From the NCBI GenBank assembly GCA_046095485.1, contig JBJTJN010000059.1:1-64000 (forward strand): a stretch of DNA of 64,000 bases, written 5' to 3'. The DNA is from SYFI01 sp046095485 (GTDB taxonomy: Bacteria; Actinomycetota; Thermoleophilia; Miltoncostaeales; Miltoncostaeaceae). Positions 48,496 through 59,748 of this stretch are shown piece after piece. A model generated the notes under the pieces. The model ran no database searches, had not been told where the DNA came from, and saw only the letters and a list, made by a program, of their open reading frames with translations. The position numbers were made by a program, and so were the translations under genes. Numbering within the stretch: position 1 is the first letter of the stretch; every line of letters begins with the position of its first letter.

Positions 48496-49635
48496 TCACG
48501 ACCCGGGGCGCAGGTTGCCCTTGGGCGGGTTGCTCTTGGTCATCCTCTGGAACTGCGCGTACGAGGGCTTCTGGGCGCCCGAGTTGAGCAGCAGCCCACC
48601 CGGCCAGTTGGGGTTGTCCTGCAGCTGGAACCAGATGACCACCGGCACGCGCGCGCTCTTGACGAACGGCACCTTGAAGATGTCCTTCATGTAGGCCGCC
48701 TGCTGCGCGGTGGTGAAGGCCACCTTCCGGTACGGGGTCTTGGCCGTGGTGTACGAGGCCTCGGTGATGTAGATCTTCTTGCTCTTGCCGCCCGGCAGCT
48801 TGTTCACCTCGGCGACGATCTGGGGCAGCGTGGCCCATGCCGGGAAGATCTTCGTCTGCTTGAGCGGCGGCACCGACGGGTAGATGTGCTGCGAGTACTG
48901 GCTGCCCGCCTTGAGGCCGTACTTCTTGAGGTCCTTGACCCAGTCGATGGTGCCGCGGCCGCTGTTGTCGCTCTTGCCCTTCGGGCCCGTGACGCCCGTG
49001 ATCGGCACCGCGCGGGGGTTCGCCGCCTTGATGGCCGGCACCGCGAGGTTGGCCATCTTCACGTACTTGGGCGACGACACCACCTTCTTGCCCGAGTACT
49101 GCGGGTAGAGGTAGATCTGCAGGTTGGGCTCGTTCCAGATCTCGTAGAACTTCACGAGGCAGGTCCCCTGGCCCGGGATCTGCGTGACGCCGTTGTAGCG
49201 GGTGGCGAGCGCCGACATGAAGTCGGCGAAGTCCTGCGGGTTGGTGGGGGCCTTGGAGTTCCACACCACGCCCTTCACGCCCAGCTTGCCGCCCGTGGCC
49301 CAGCCCGGGGCGTTCCACACCGTGACGATGGGCTGCATGCCCGCCTTCACCGTGCCGCAGAGCGCATTGTCGGCCCACGACCAGTCGTATGCCGGGTCGA
49401 GGTGGTTGGCGGCGTTGGCCGGCTCGGTGGGGGCAGCCGTGGCCCAGAAGAGGTCGATGCGCAGCACCTGGGTGCCGGTGGCCTGGGCCATGGCGATGCG
49501 ACCGGGCACGTCGCCGGCCGAGCTCGCGGCCATGCGGTCGTCCTGCAGGCCGATACCGGCCCCGAGGCCGACGGCGGGCAGGGCGGCACCCGCCACCAGG
49601 GCGGCGGCCAGCATCTTCGGGGCGGTGACTCTCAC
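48496..49635 (-). CDS. Exported clan-A glycoside hydrolase-like protein
   Basis: A 379-residue protein with a signal peptide (residues 1 to about 28) starting at GTG 49635 behind CGGAG. The TIM barrel has the clan GH-A pair: acid/base Glu169 in FYEIWNEPN at strand 4 and nucleophile Glu292 in IYITEASY at strand 7. The early strand QVLRIDLFWATAAPT with DWSWADN resembles GH39 and PslG-like endoglycosidases. It probably cleaves an extracellular or wall polysaccharide. It is convergent with the ABC permease gene and not in an operon with a polysaccharide locus. Confidence 0.82.
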   Translation of the reverse strand: MRVTAPKMLAAALVAGAALPAVGLGAGIGLQDDRMAASSAGDVPGRIAMAQATGTQVLRIDLFWATAAPTEPANAANHLDPAYDWSWADNALCGTVKAGMQPIVTVWNAPGWATGGKLGVKGVVWNSKAPTNPQDFADFMSALATRYNGVTQIPGQGTCLVKFYEIWNEPNLQIYLYPQYSGKKVVSSPKYVKMANLAVPAIKAANPRAVPITGVTGPKGKSDNSGRGTIDWVKDLKKYGLKAGSQYSQHIYPSVPPLKQTKIFPAWATLPQIVAEVNKLPGGKSKKIYITEASYTTAKTPYRKVAFTTAQQAAYMKDIFKVPFVKSARVPVVIWFQLQDNPNWPGGLLLNSGAQKPSYAQFQRMTKSNPPKGNLRPGS

Positions 49636-49730
49636 GATTGGGCTCCGGGTTTGTTTCGGGGAACGAGGCGAGGCTAGCAATGCGGGCGGGCGGACCGGCC
49701 GGGGCGGTTCCCGGGTGTCACCCGCCGGCG

Positions 49731-50192
49731 TCAGGTGCCGCGGCGCTCGGCGAAGAAGGCCCGAAGCGCCTCGGCGGCCTCCACCGCCAGTACGCCGCCC
49801 TCCACGGGAATCCTCGTGGGAAGGCGCGGATCGCGGAACACGTCGATCACGCTGCCGGCCGCCCCGGACACCGGTTCGGGGGCGCCGTACACCAGGCGCT
49901 CGGGGCGGGCCTGCAGGATGGCCCCCGCGCACATGGGGCACGGCTCGAGGGTGACATACAGCGTGCAGCCCACCAGGCGCCAGCCCCCCAGCGCGATGGC
50001 GGCGTCACGGATGGCCAGCACCTCGGCGTTGGCCGTGGGGTCCTGCCGCAGCTCCCGCTCGTTGCGCGCGGTGGCCACCACCGATCCGTCGCCCACGATC
50101 ACGCACCCCACCGGCACGTCCCCGTGCGATGGCGCGCGCGCTGCCTCATCCAGCGCTCGCCGCATCCAGTGCTCGTCGTCGGCCGCGCTCAT
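49731..50192 (-). CDS. tadA: tRNA adenosine deaminase TadA-like (altered zinc ligand)
   Basis: A 153-residue cytidine/adenosine deaminase-fold protein. TLEPCPMCAGA holds zinc ligands Cys85 and Cys88, and the proton-shuttle Glu57 is present, but the motif that is normally H-A-E reads PTANAEVLA: Asn55 replaces the zinc-binding His. All other TadA features fit, including ALDEAARAPSHGDVPVGCVIV at the start. TadA makes inosine at the wobble base of tRNA-Arg(ACG) and is usually essential. Either Asn55 serves as ligand, or the base is a sequence error (AAC for CAC), or the real TadA is elsewhere. ATG 50192 overlaps the upstream stop (ATGA). Confidence 0.82.
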   Translation of the reverse strand: MSAADDEHWMRRALDEAARAPSHGDVPVGCVIVGDGSVVATARNERELRQDPTANAEVLAIRDAAIALGGWRLVGCTLYVTLEPCPMCAGAILQARPERLVYGAPEPVSGAAGSVIDVFRDPRLPTRIPVEGGVLAVEAAEALRAFFAERRGT

Positions 50193-51094
50193 GGCCCCGT
50201 CCTCCCCGCCGCCCTCATCGGCTGCCCCGCCGCATCGAACGCCACGGCGTACCGCAACGACAGCACATCGGGCGTCGCGGCGATGGTGTCGGCTGCTGCG
50301 CGGGCGGCGCGGGCATCGAGGCCAGCCACGGCGAGCAGCGCCCCATCGGTCGGCTTCGCACCCGCGGGCACGAGCACGGCCACGGCCCGCGCACCCTCCA
50401 CCGGGACGGGCGCGCCGCCACCCGGGGGCATGAGCACCACCTGCCCGTCGCGGATTCCGCCCGCCAGCCTGGCGCCGCCGGGATCGCCCCGGGTCGCCCG
50501 CCATGCGGAGTCGCGTGCCGTGAGCGTGGCATCGGTACCCACGCGGGCCCGCCATGCCTGCTCGCCGGTACCCATGCGCGCGCCTGCGCTGCGCAGGGCC
50601 CCTGCAAGCGGCGGGTCGGCCGCCACCACCGGGCGCTGCGCACCGGCGCCGCGCACGAAGGGCTCGGGCCACGCGCCCACCACGGCGCGCACGCTCTGCA
50701 TGCCCTGCCACACGCGGTGATCCCACCACGCGACGTCTCCGGCGCGCAGCTCGGCCGCGCGCGCGCCCACCGGCGACTCGAACCCGTTGACGTAGAAGAA
50801 CCAGTCGGTCGGGGGCGATGTGGACGACCCGCGCCCGAGCATCGAGGCCACGAAGCCGCCCCCGTAGGCGGTCTCCACGGGCGTCTCGCCCTGCAGGGCG
50901 TCCATCACGCTGCGCCCGGGCGCCACGCGCTCGTCCAGCAGCACCTCGGCGCCGTGGTCGGCGGTGGCCACCACCCGGGCCGACGGCGCGCCCCCTGCAG
51001 GTGCTGCCGCCTCGGACTTCCTCTCGCACCCCGCGCCCACCAGCGCGGTGGCGCACGCCAGGCCCGCGCACGCTGCCGCCAGCGCGCGACGCAT
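50189..51094 (-). CDS. DUF4430-type lipoprotein
   Basis: A 301-residue lipoprotein with lipobox LVGAGC (Cys23). Residues of about 40-135 match the DUF4430/transcobalamin C-terminal-like domain: GRSVMDALQGETPVETAYGGGFVASM, then DWFFYVNGFESPVGARAAELRAGDVAWWDHRVW, the typical WxYxVNG...GD.V.W motif. Such domains occur in surface cobalamin- or ligand-binding proteins of Gram-positive bacteria. The C-terminal 160 residues are Ala/Gly-rich and unassigned. The stop overlaps the tadA start. No cobalamin transporter genes are adjacent, so the ligand is open. Confidence 0.78.
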   Translation of the reverse strand: MRRALAAACAGLACATALVGAGCERKSEAAAPAGGAPSARVVATADHGAEVLLDERVAPGRSVMDALQGETPVETAYGGGFVASMLGRGSSTSPPTDWFFYVNGFESPVGARAAELRAGDVAWWDHRVWQGMQSVRAVVGAWPEPFVRGAGAQRPVVAADPPLAGALRSAGARMGTGEQAWRARVGTDATLTARDSAWRATRGDPGGARLAGGIRDGQVVLMPPGGGAPVPVEGARAVAVLVPAGAKPTDGALLAVAGLDARAARAAADTIAATPDVLSLRYAVAFDAAGQPMRAAGRTGP

Positions 51095-51171
51095 CAGATC
51101 GCCCGCCCGCTCACCGGGCTGCGCAGCGCATCAGCCGGCCGCACGCGTCGCTCCCTCGGCCACATGCCCGG

Positions 51172-53720
51172 TCACTCGTAGTGCAGGGCATCGAGCGGGT
51201 CGAGCTTGGCCGCGCGGCGGGCCGGCAGCACGGCCGCCAGCACGCCGGCGAGGATCGCCACGATGAGGAACACCAGCAGCTGCAACCAGGGGATCTGGAA
51301 CACGATGCCCTCCTCCTCGAGCCCCAGCGAGAACACCCAGGCAAGCACCACGCCGATGATGATGCCGATCACCCCGCCGATGCCGGATGTGATCACGCTC
51401 TCGTAGCGCACCATGCGCCGCAGCTGCGATCGGGTGAGCCCGATGGCGCGCAGCATGCCGATCTCGCGGGTGCGCTCGGTGATCGACAGCACCAGGGTGT
51501 TGACGATGCCGAACAGCGAGATGACCACGCTCATGGCCAGCAGCACGTAGAGCAGGTAGAGGATGGAGTCGACCCGGCTGCTGATCTCATCGCGGTACTC
51601 GGCGTTGGTGCGCACCTCGGCCACCGGGAAGGGCGTGAGCGACTTCGCCACGGCGTCCTTCACCGCCACGGGGTCCTTCCCGGGCTCGACCGTGGCCAGC
51701 ACGAAGATGGGGTCGCGCGCGGTGAACGCGCGGCGGAACCCAGCCTGCGACACGATCACGCCGTCCTCGAAGAGGATGCGATCGCGGAAGACGCCGGCCA
51801 CGCGGTAGGTGCCGGTGCCACCCCCGCCGGTGCGCAGGCGCACGGTGCCGCCCACGCGCGCTCCCACGGCATCGGCGAACGCCTGCTCCACCACGGCCTC
51901 ATCGGGCGTGAGCGTGCGCAGGTCATCGCTCGATCCGTCCACCCACTCGAAGGCCAGGCCGCGCGCAGCGGCCTCGGGGTCGAGACCGAACACCGTGGTG
52001 CGGCTGCCCACCGATGTGCGCGCGGGATCGGTGAGCACCGCCACCACGTCGGACACCCCCGGCGTGGCCTTCACCGCGGCCACGCTGGCCTGCGGGATGG
52101 CCTGGAAGCTCTTGCCCGACACGATGAGGTCGCCGCGCAGGGTGGTGTCGATGGCGCCCGTCACCGATGCCTTCAGCCCCTGCGCGAACACCGCGACGAA
52201 GGCCACCAGGCCGATGCCGATCATCAGCGCGGCCGCGGTGGCGGCCGTGCGCGCCGGATTTCGCGTGGCGTTCTGGCGTGCGAGGCCGCCCGACGCCCCG
52301 GGCGTGCGCTCGAGTGGCCAGCCGATCACCCGCGCGAGCGTGGGCACCAGGTAGCGCAGCAGGCCGCCCATGGCGATGAACACCAGCAGCGCGCCCAGGG
52401 CCATCACGAGCAGGCGCTGCGTGGCGGCCGACTCCGACCGCAGCCCCAGCACGATGAGCACGATGCCGCCCACCCCGATGAGCCCGGACACCACCGGGGC
52501 GAAGCGTGCGAACCTACCGCGGGGTATCTCCGCCCCCTCGCGAAGAGCCGCCACGGGCGGCACGCGGCTGGCGCGCACGGCGGGGATGAGCGCGGCCACC
52601 ACGCTCACCACTACGCCCACCAGCAGCGCGGTGAGCGCGATGCCCACCGACAGCTGGGCCGACGCCACGGGTATGCCACCGGGCAGCAGCAGGTCGAACA
52701 CCCACACGAGCAGTGCGGCGAAGCCGTAGCCCGCGAACAACCCCACCACGCCGGCGACGAGGCCGATGACGAAGGCCTCCCCCACCACCGACGCCATCAC
52801 CTGCCGGCGGCTGGCGCCGATGGTGCGCAGCAGCCCGAGCTCGCGCAGTCGCTGGGCCACCGTGATGGTGAAGGTGTTGAAGATGATGAACGCGCCGACG
52901 AAGAGCGCGATGACCCCGAAGGCAAGCAGCGCCGGGCGCAGGAAGGTGTTGATGGCCTCGGTGGTCTGCTTGGCCTGGTCGGCGGCGTCCTGCTGGCCGG
53001 TGCGCACCTCCACGCCCTTGGGCAGGGACGCCGATATGCGCCGGGCGAGCAGCTGCGGGCTCACCCCCGGCTGCGCCTGCACCGCGATGGAGTTGACCCG
53101 GCCCTCGAGGCCGAACCACCGCTGCACGTCGTCCTTGGTGGCGATCACGATCGTGGTTCCGCCGATGGACGACACGTTGGCGAAGGTGACGGTGCCCGTG
53201 AGCGTCACCTGCTTCACGCCCGTGCGCGTGGCCACCCCCAGCTTCGAACCCACCGAGAGGCCCTGCGATGACGCCAGCCCCTCGTTCACCGCCACCTCGC
53301 CGTCCTTCGACGGGTACTGGCCCGATGCCAACTGCGTGGCCCGGAACGGGTCGGGCGTGAGCGAGAACACGAACGACGGCGCGCCGGTGGACTGCACGTA
53401 CTCGCCATTGACCACCGGCGACCCCAGGGCCGCGAGCTCGGGCACGGCCTTCTTCACGCCGTCCACGCCCTGCACCTGGGCCACCATCGACTCGGGCAGC
53501 GTGGGCACGTTGCGGAGCCCGCCCGACTCGAAGTCCACGCGCGGCGACACGCGCACATCCACGCCGGAGTTGGCCGCCTGGAAGATCTCGTCGAAGGCCC
53601 GGGTGATCTGGCTGGTGAGCACCAGCGTGCCCGTGACCATCGCCACGCCCAGCAGGATCGCGATTGCCGTGAGCGCCGCGCGCAGCTTGCGCTGGCGCAG
53701 CCCGGCGAGGATGAGGCGGA

Positions 53721-53724
<4 letters not shown>
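51172..53724 (-). CDS. MacB/FtsX-type ABC exporter permease (double)
   Basis: An 850-residue permease with two FtsX modules. An N-terminal helix (LRAALTAIAILLGVAMVTGTLVLT) is followed by a MacB-like extracellular domain (about 45-260), three helices (ALLAFGVIALFVGAFIIFNTFTI..., GVVGLFAGYGFAALLVWVFDLL..., LVGVVVSVVAALIPAVRA), two central helices, a second extracellular domain (about 500-690), and three final helices (LYLLYVLLAMSVVISLFGIVNTLVLSITERTREIGMLRAIG...). This layout is the mechanotransmission type used to extrude lipoproteins or peptides. GTG 53724 overlaps the ATPase stop (GTGA). Confidence 0.9.
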
Positions 53725-54479
<755 letters not shown>

Positions 54480-54488
54480 GTGGCGCCA

Positions 54489-54494
54489 ACGCTA
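54489..54494 (-). promoter_or_regulatory. -10 element TAGCGT of the MacB-like operon
   Basis: TAGCGT on the minus strand ends nine bases before ATG 54479 (TGGCGCCAC between). Confidence 0.45.
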
Positions 54495-54522
54495 GCGCGT
54501 GACCCCCGTCATATTTTGGGCG

Positions 54523-54541
54523 ATGGTCATTGCCGATACAG
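54523..54541 (+). promoter_or_regulatory. Shared motif upstream of fbpC, copy 1
   Basis: ATGGTCATTGCCGATACAG; it matches the copy upstream of fbpA at 15 of 19 positions. It includes a possible -10 (GATACA), so it may be a promoter-operator for iron control. Confidence 0.45.
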
Positions 54542-54553
54542 GCCATCTGGCGC

Positions 54554-54559
54554 TACCGT
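54554..54559 (+). promoter_or_regulatory. Possible -10 element TACCGT of fbpC
   Basis: TACCGT ends eleven bases before ATG 54571. It competes with GATACA in the shared motif just upstream as the -10; I cannot tell which is used. Confidence 0.3.
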
Positions 54560-54570
54560 GAGGTTTCGCG

Positions 54571-55644
<1,074 letters not shown>

Positions 55645-55655
55645 GGTTTTATCTA

Positions 55656-55674
55656 ATGGTCATTACTTATAGAG
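55656..55674 (+). promoter_or_regulatory. Shared motif upstream of fbpA, copy 2
   Basis: ATGGTCATTACTTATAGAG; its TATAGA is a plausible -10 about 40 bases before TTG 55714. The left part TAATGGTCATTA is a near-palindrome (TAATG / CATTA). Confidence 0.5.
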
Positions 55675-55713
55675 TCGCCGCCTCAACGCACCGCGACTCC
55701 TGAGGAGATCTTC

Positions 55714-56760
55714 TTGGCCATTCGTCCTCGCGCCCTGATCGGCGCATCCATCGCCGTCCTTGCATCCGCGCTCGTGCTCTCCGCCTGCGGCGGGGGCTCC
55801 GGCGGCGACACCACGGCGGCGGCGGGCGGCGGCGGATCGCTCACCGTGTACTCCGGGCGCGAGGAGGAGTACATGGAGCCGGTGTTCGACGCCTACGAGA
55901 AGATGACGGGCACCGACCTGCAGGTGCGCTACGGCGACTCGGCCGACCTCGCGCTGCTGGTGTCGGAGGAGGGCGACCGCAGCCCCGCCGACGTGTTCAT
56001 CGCGCAGAGCCCCATCTCGCAGTCGTTCCTCGAGCAGCAGAAGCTGCTCTCGCCGCTTCCCCCGGCAGTGCTCGACCGCGTGCCCGACAACCTGCGATCC
56101 GCGGATGGCGACTGGATCGGCATCGCCGGGCGCCAGCGGGTGCTCATCTACAACACCGACCTGGTGAAGGAGTCGGACCTTCCGAAGTCGGTGCTGGAGC
56201 TCACGGGCGCCAAGTACCGCGACAAGGTGGCCGTGGCGCCGTCCAACGCATCGTTCCAGGACTTCGTCGCGGCGCTCGACCAGCTGGAGGGCACCGAGAC
56301 CACCAATGAGTGGCTCAAGGGCATGGCGGCCAATGGCGCCAAGGCCTACGCGAAGAACAGCGCCATCGCCGAGGCAGTGGCCCGCGGGGAGATCCCCATG
56401 GGGCTGGTGAACCACTACTACGTGCTGGAGATCAAGGAGGACGATCCCTCCGCGCCGGTGGCCGCCTACCGGTTCCCCGGCACCGACCCCGGCAGCCTCT
56501 TCCTCGTGGCCACCGCGTCGGTGCCGACGGCCTCGCCCGACACGCAGCAGGCCGACGACCTGGTGGGCTTCCTGGTGTCGGACGAGGGGCAGAAGCTCAT
56601 CATCGGCGGCGAGGGCGAGTACCCCACCGCCACGGGCGTGAACCCGCCCGAGGGCGCGCCGTCGCTCACCAAGGGCGACTACCCGGCGTACGACCTGACC
56701 GGCAACACCGACCTCAAGGCGGTGGCCGAGCAGATCAGGGAGAGCGGGCTCGCGCAGTAG
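55714..56760 (+). CDS. fbpA: Iron(III)-binding lipoprotein
   Basis: A 348-residue substrate-binding lipoprotein. TTG 55714 is supported by GAGGAGA five bases upstream and by a proper signal peptide with lipobox VLSAC (Cys25). The fold is the FbpA/FutA type: LTVYSGREEEYMEPVFDAYEKMTG at the start, LLVSEEGDRSPADVFIAQ, LIYNTDLV, and GLVNHYYVLEI, whose tyrosine pair is the ferric-ion site of the family. It captures Fe3+ outside the membrane for FbpB and FbpC. Confidence 0.9.
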   Translation: MAIRPRALIGASIAVLASALVLSACGGGSGGDTTAAAGGGGSLTVYSGREEEYMEPVFDAYEKMTGTDLQVRYGDSADLALLVSEEGDRSPADVFIAQSPISQSFLEQQKLLSPLPPAVLDRVPDNLRSADGDWIGIAGRQRVLIYNTDLVKESDLPKSVLELTGAKYRDKVAVAPSNASFQDFVAALDQLEGTETTNEWLKGMAANGAKAYAKNSAIAEAVARGEIPMGLVNHYYVLEIKEDDPSAPVAAYRFPGTDPGSLFLVATASVPTASPDTQQADDLVGFLVSDEGQKLIIGGEGEYPTATGVNPPEGAPSLTKGDYPAYDLTGNTDLKAVAEQIRESGLAQ

Positions 56761-56764
56761 CGAC

Positions 56765-58423
56765 GTGAACTGGCGCGCCGTGGGCGCCACCGCGCTGGCG
56801 GTGGCGCTCACGGTGCCCTTCGCCCTGCCCTTCGCGTACCTCGTGGCGAGGAACGCGCAGGACCTGGGCGGCCTGTGGAGCGCGCTGTCGGACGACCGGC
56901 TGGTGGGGCCGCTGCTGCGCAGCCTCGCGCTGGGCATCTCAGTGGCACTGGCGGCTGCGGTGCTGGGCACCCTTGCCGCTTGGCTGGTGGCACGCACCAA
57001 CCTGCGTGCGCGCCGCACCTGGGCGCTGCTGCTGTGCCTGCCGCTGGTGATCCCGTCGTTCGTGGGAGCCGTGGCGCTCATCGCCGCGTTCGCCCCCGGC
57101 GGCCTGGTGGAGCAGGTGCTGGGCATCGGGTTCCTCCCCGAGGTGAGCGGCTTCAACGGCGCCTTCGTGGTGCTCACGCTGCTCACCTACCCCTACGTGT
57201 TCCTGCTGGTGATGGCGCGGCTTCGCACGCTCCCGCCCACCCTCGAGGAGTCGGCGCGCATGCTGGGCCGGCGGCCAATTCAGGTGTTCACCACCGTGGT
57301 GCTACCGCAGGCGCGGGCGGCGGTGGCGGCGGGCGCGCTGCTGGTGTTCCTCTACGTGATCAGCGACTTCGGCGCGGTGCAGCTGCTGCGCTACGACACC
57401 CTCACCCGCGCCATCTACTCCGACCGCCTGCTCGATCCCATCACGTCCATTGCCCTCAGCCTGGTGCTGGGCATCATCGCCGTGGCTGTGGTGGCCATGG
57501 AGCGCCGGTCATCGCGCGTGGGCCTGCGCGACCAGTCGCGCGCCGGCGCGGTGCTCGAGGTGCCGCTCGGCAGGTGGCGCGCGCCGGCCTACGCCTTCCT
57601 GGTGCTGCTCATCGGGTTCTCGCTGGTGGCGCCCATCGCCGTGCTGCTGTTCTGGGCCATCCGCGGGCTGGTCAACGGATCGGCCGACAGCGCGTCGTTG
57701 GTGGCCGACCCCGGCCTCATCGTGCAGCCGCTGCTGAGCACCGCCGGCATCAGCGTGGTCACGGCCCTGGTGGCGATCCTCATCGTGCTGCCCATCGCAT
57801 ACCGCAGCGTGCGTCGCCCGGGCCGACTGGGCGAGGTGCTCGCCGGCACGGTGGTGGGCGGCTTTGCCCTGCCGGGGCTGGTCACGGCGCTGGCGTTCGT
57901 GTTCTTCACCCTCTCCACCCCGGGCCCGCTGGGTGCGCTCTACCAGACCCTCCCCCTGCTGGTGCTGGCCTACGTGGTGCACCACGGGGCGCTGGCCCTG
58001 GGCGCCGCGCAGTCTGCGGTGGCGGGAATACCCGCGCGCCTCGACGACGCCGCGCGCATCATGGGACGAAGTCGCATCCGCCGCTTCGCGGGAGTCGAGC
58101 TGCCCCTGATGCTGCCGAGCCTGGCGGCTGGTGCGGGCCTGGTGCTGCTGTCCACGGCGAAGGAACTGCCCGCCACCCTGCTGCTGGCCCCGCCGGGCTT
58201 CTCCACCCTCGCAATCGAGGTGTGGCAGGCGGCCGAGCTCGCGGCCTACGAGGAGGCCGCCATCTTCGCCCTGGTGCTGGTGGCCATCTCGGCCGTGCTC
58301 ACGTGGTTCCTCGTGGTGCGCCCGGCGCTCAGGTCGTGGTCCACGTCAGCGCCGATGCATGCGATGCCCCCGGGCGCCGAGTCGCCAACCGGAAGCCGCA
58401 GCCCTGAGCCGACCACGCCATGA
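56765..58423 (+). CDS. fbpB: Iron(III) ABC transporter permease (fused double)
   Basis: A 552-residue permease with about twelve membrane segments in two halves, each with the EAA loop (LEESARMLGRRPIQVFTTVVLPQ near 165 and LDDAARIMGRSRIRRFAGVELPL near 435) that contacts the ATPase. This fused two-in-one form is standard for FbpB/SfuB. GTG 56765 follows the fbpA stop by four bases. The gene order C-A-B differs from the usual A-B-C. Confidence 0.9.
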   Translation: MNWRAVGATALAVALTVPFALPFAYLVARNAQDLGGLWSALSDDRLVGPLLRSLALGISVALAAAVLGTLAAWLVARTNLRARRTWALLLCLPLVIPSFVGAVALIAAFAPGGLVEQVLGIGFLPEVSGFNGAFVVLTLLTYPYVFLLVMARLRTLPPTLEESARMLGRRPIQVFTTVVLPQARAAVAAGALLVFLYVISDFGAVQLLRYDTLTRAIYSDRLLDPITSIALSLVLGIIAVAVVAMERRSSRVGLRDQSRAGAVLEVPLGRWRAPAYAFLVLLIGFSLVAPIAVLLFWAIRGLVNGSADSASLVADPGLIVQPLLSTAGISVVTALVAILIVLPIAYRSVRRPGRLGEVLAGTVVGGFALPGLVTALAFVFFTLSTPGPLGALYQTLPLLVLAYVVHHGALALGAAQSAVAGIPARLDDAARIMGRSRIRRFAGVELPLMLPSLAAGAGLVLLSTAKELPATLLLAPPGFSTLAIEVWQAAELAAYEEAAIFALVLVAISAVLTWFLVVRPALRSWSTSAPMHAMPPGAESPTGSRSPEPTTP

Positions 58424-58442
58424 CCATGCCACGGCTCAGGGC
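58401..58442. terminator. Hairpin at the end of the iron-transport operon
   Basis: GCCCTGAGCCG (58401-58411) pairs exactly with CGGCTCAGGGC (58432-58442). The fbpB stop codon lies in the 20-base loop. It lies between convergent genes. Confidence 0.5.
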
Positions 58443-58492
58443 GCCAGCGCCGTAGCCGCATCGGCTGTGCCCCTGGCCCTCAGCCGGGTGCA

Positions 58493-58852
58493 CTACGCGA
58501 AGTAGGTGTCCTCGGCTGTCCAGGGCGGAGCGCAGGTGACGATCATGCGCATCTCGCCCGACCCGGTGTTGGTGATCTGGTGCCATGAGCCCACGGGGAT
58601 GAGGATCGCATCTCCGGCGGTCACCGCGCGCTCCTCGCCGTCGATCTCCATGAGCGCCTCGCCCTCCACGAGGTAGTACATCTCCTCCGACACCTTGTGA
58701 TGGTGGCGGTCGGTCTGCCCGCCGGGAGGCAGCGCGGCCTCCGCCAGGCTGTGGTTCGCCACGGGCGCCACCGAGAGGTCGAGCAGCGACCGGATGGTGC
58801 TGCCGTCGGTGGTGGTGAAGGGCACGGCGTCGCCGTAGGCACGGATCTCCAT
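58493..58852 (-). CDS. Cupin-domain protein
   Basis: A 119-residue single cupin from ATG 58852 (GGAGG about 12 bases upstream). Motif 1 is QTDRHHHKVSEEMYYLVEG (G-x5-HxH-x3,4-E-x6-G) with metal ligands from the His triplet and Glu, and motif 2 is GDAILIPVGSWHQITNTG (G-x5-PxG-x2-H-x3-N). Such small cupins bind a metal and act as isomerases, dioxygenases or sugar epimerases, or as sensors. It is downstream of the thioredoxin-TPR gene with a 16-base gap and probably co-transcribed. Confidence 0.85.
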   Translation of the reverse strand: MEIRAYGDAVPFTTTDGSTIRSLLDLSVAPVANHSLAEAALPPGGQTDRHHHKVSEEMYYLVEGEALMEIDGEERAVTAGDAILIPVGSWHQITNTGSGEMRMIVTCAPPWTAEDTYFA

Positions 58853-58868
58853 CAGGATCAGACCTCCG

Positions 58869-59609
58869 TCAGTGGAATGCGCGGGCCAGCTTCTTGCGGT
58901 ACTCGGGCACCAGGGGGTGACTGTCACCGAGCTCACGGAACTGACCGATGAGCATCTTGCGCAGGTCGTCCTTCAGCACCTTGTCGCCGGTGGTGGTGGC
59001 GGCATCCACCAGGCTGGCGAACGCCTGCTGCCAGTCCTCGCGCTCGAGTGCGGCGAGGCCGGCCTGGACGTCGGGCACGTCGCAGCCCATCAGCCTGATG
59101 CGGGCCCTGAGGCCGGCGGCGATGGGGTCGTGCTCGGCGGGCGCCAGCACCTCGTCGGCCTCCTCCAGTTCGCCGTCGTCGATCAGCAGATGCGCCAGCG
59201 CGATGCGGGCGTCGGTGCGCCCGGCGTCGCGGAAGATGGCCTCGCGCAGGCTGTCGGCATCGCCCTCGGCCACCAGCATGTCCACCTTGCTCGGCACCAG
59301 CTTGTCGAGGAAGGCCTCCATCTGCGCGGGCGCCACGAGCCCCACGAACTCCTCCACCACCTCGCCGTTGCGGAACGCCTTCACCGCCGGGATGCTCATC
59401 ACCTGGAACATCTGCGCCAGCCCCGGGTTGGCATCGATGTCCACCTTGGCGAGCACCACGTCCCCACCGCGCCGCCCGATGGCGTCGTCGATGATGGGCC
59501 CCAGCTGCCGGCACGGCCCGCACCACTCGGCCCAGAAGTCGACGACCACCGGAACCTCGTGCGACCGCTCGATCACATCCGCCTGGAAAGAACCCTCGCT
59601 CACGTCCAT
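58869..59609 (-). CDS. Thioredoxin-TPR protein (CnoX/YbbN-like)
   Basis: A 246-residue protein. Residues 1-107 are a thioredoxin domain with the redox-active WCGPC (Cys30, Cys33) and the cis-Pro in VMSIPAVKAF; residues 115-246 are TPR-like helices (LREAIFRDAGRTDARIALAHLLIDDGELEEADEVLAPAE...). This matches CnoX/YbbN, a holdase and redox chaperone that hands substrates to GroEL or DnaK. ATG 59609 is followed by the MDVSEGSF start of the thioredoxin fold. It is divergent from ettA across a long inverted repeat that provides identical leaders. Confidence 0.9.
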   Translation of the reverse strand: MDVSEGSFQADVIERSHEVPVVVDFWAEWCGPCRQLGPIIDDAIGRRGGDVVLAKVDIDANPGLAQMFQVMSIPAVKAFRNGEVVEEFVGLVAPAQMEAFLDKLVPSKVDMLVAEGDADSLREAIFRDAGRTDARIALAHLLIDDGELEEADEVLAPAEHDPIAAGLRARIRLMGCDVPDVQAGLAALEREDWQQAFASLVDAATTTGDKVLKDDLRKMLIGQFRELGDSHPLVPEYRKKLARAFH

Positions 59610-59616
59610 GCGCGGG

Positions 59617-59622
59617 AGACTA
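59617..59622 (-). promoter_or_regulatory. -10 element TAGTCT of the thioredoxin-TPR gene
   Basis: Minus strand; seven bases before ATG 59609, within the left arm of the inverted repeat. Confidence 0.6.
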
Positions 59623-59742
59623 GAGGGGCGGCTGGCCAACCGGCAGTCGGGCACGTCGCGAAACGGTATGGCCATTTGCGGGGGCCGCAAATGGCGATCC
59701 CCGGCTCCGGTTGCCCGACTGCCGGTTGGCCAGCGACCCCTC

Positions 59743-59748
59743 TAGTCT
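59743..59748 (+). promoter_or_regulatory. -10 element TAGTCT of ettA
   Basis: Seven bases before ATG 59756, within the right arm; the mirror image of the thioredoxin promoter. Confidence 0.6.
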
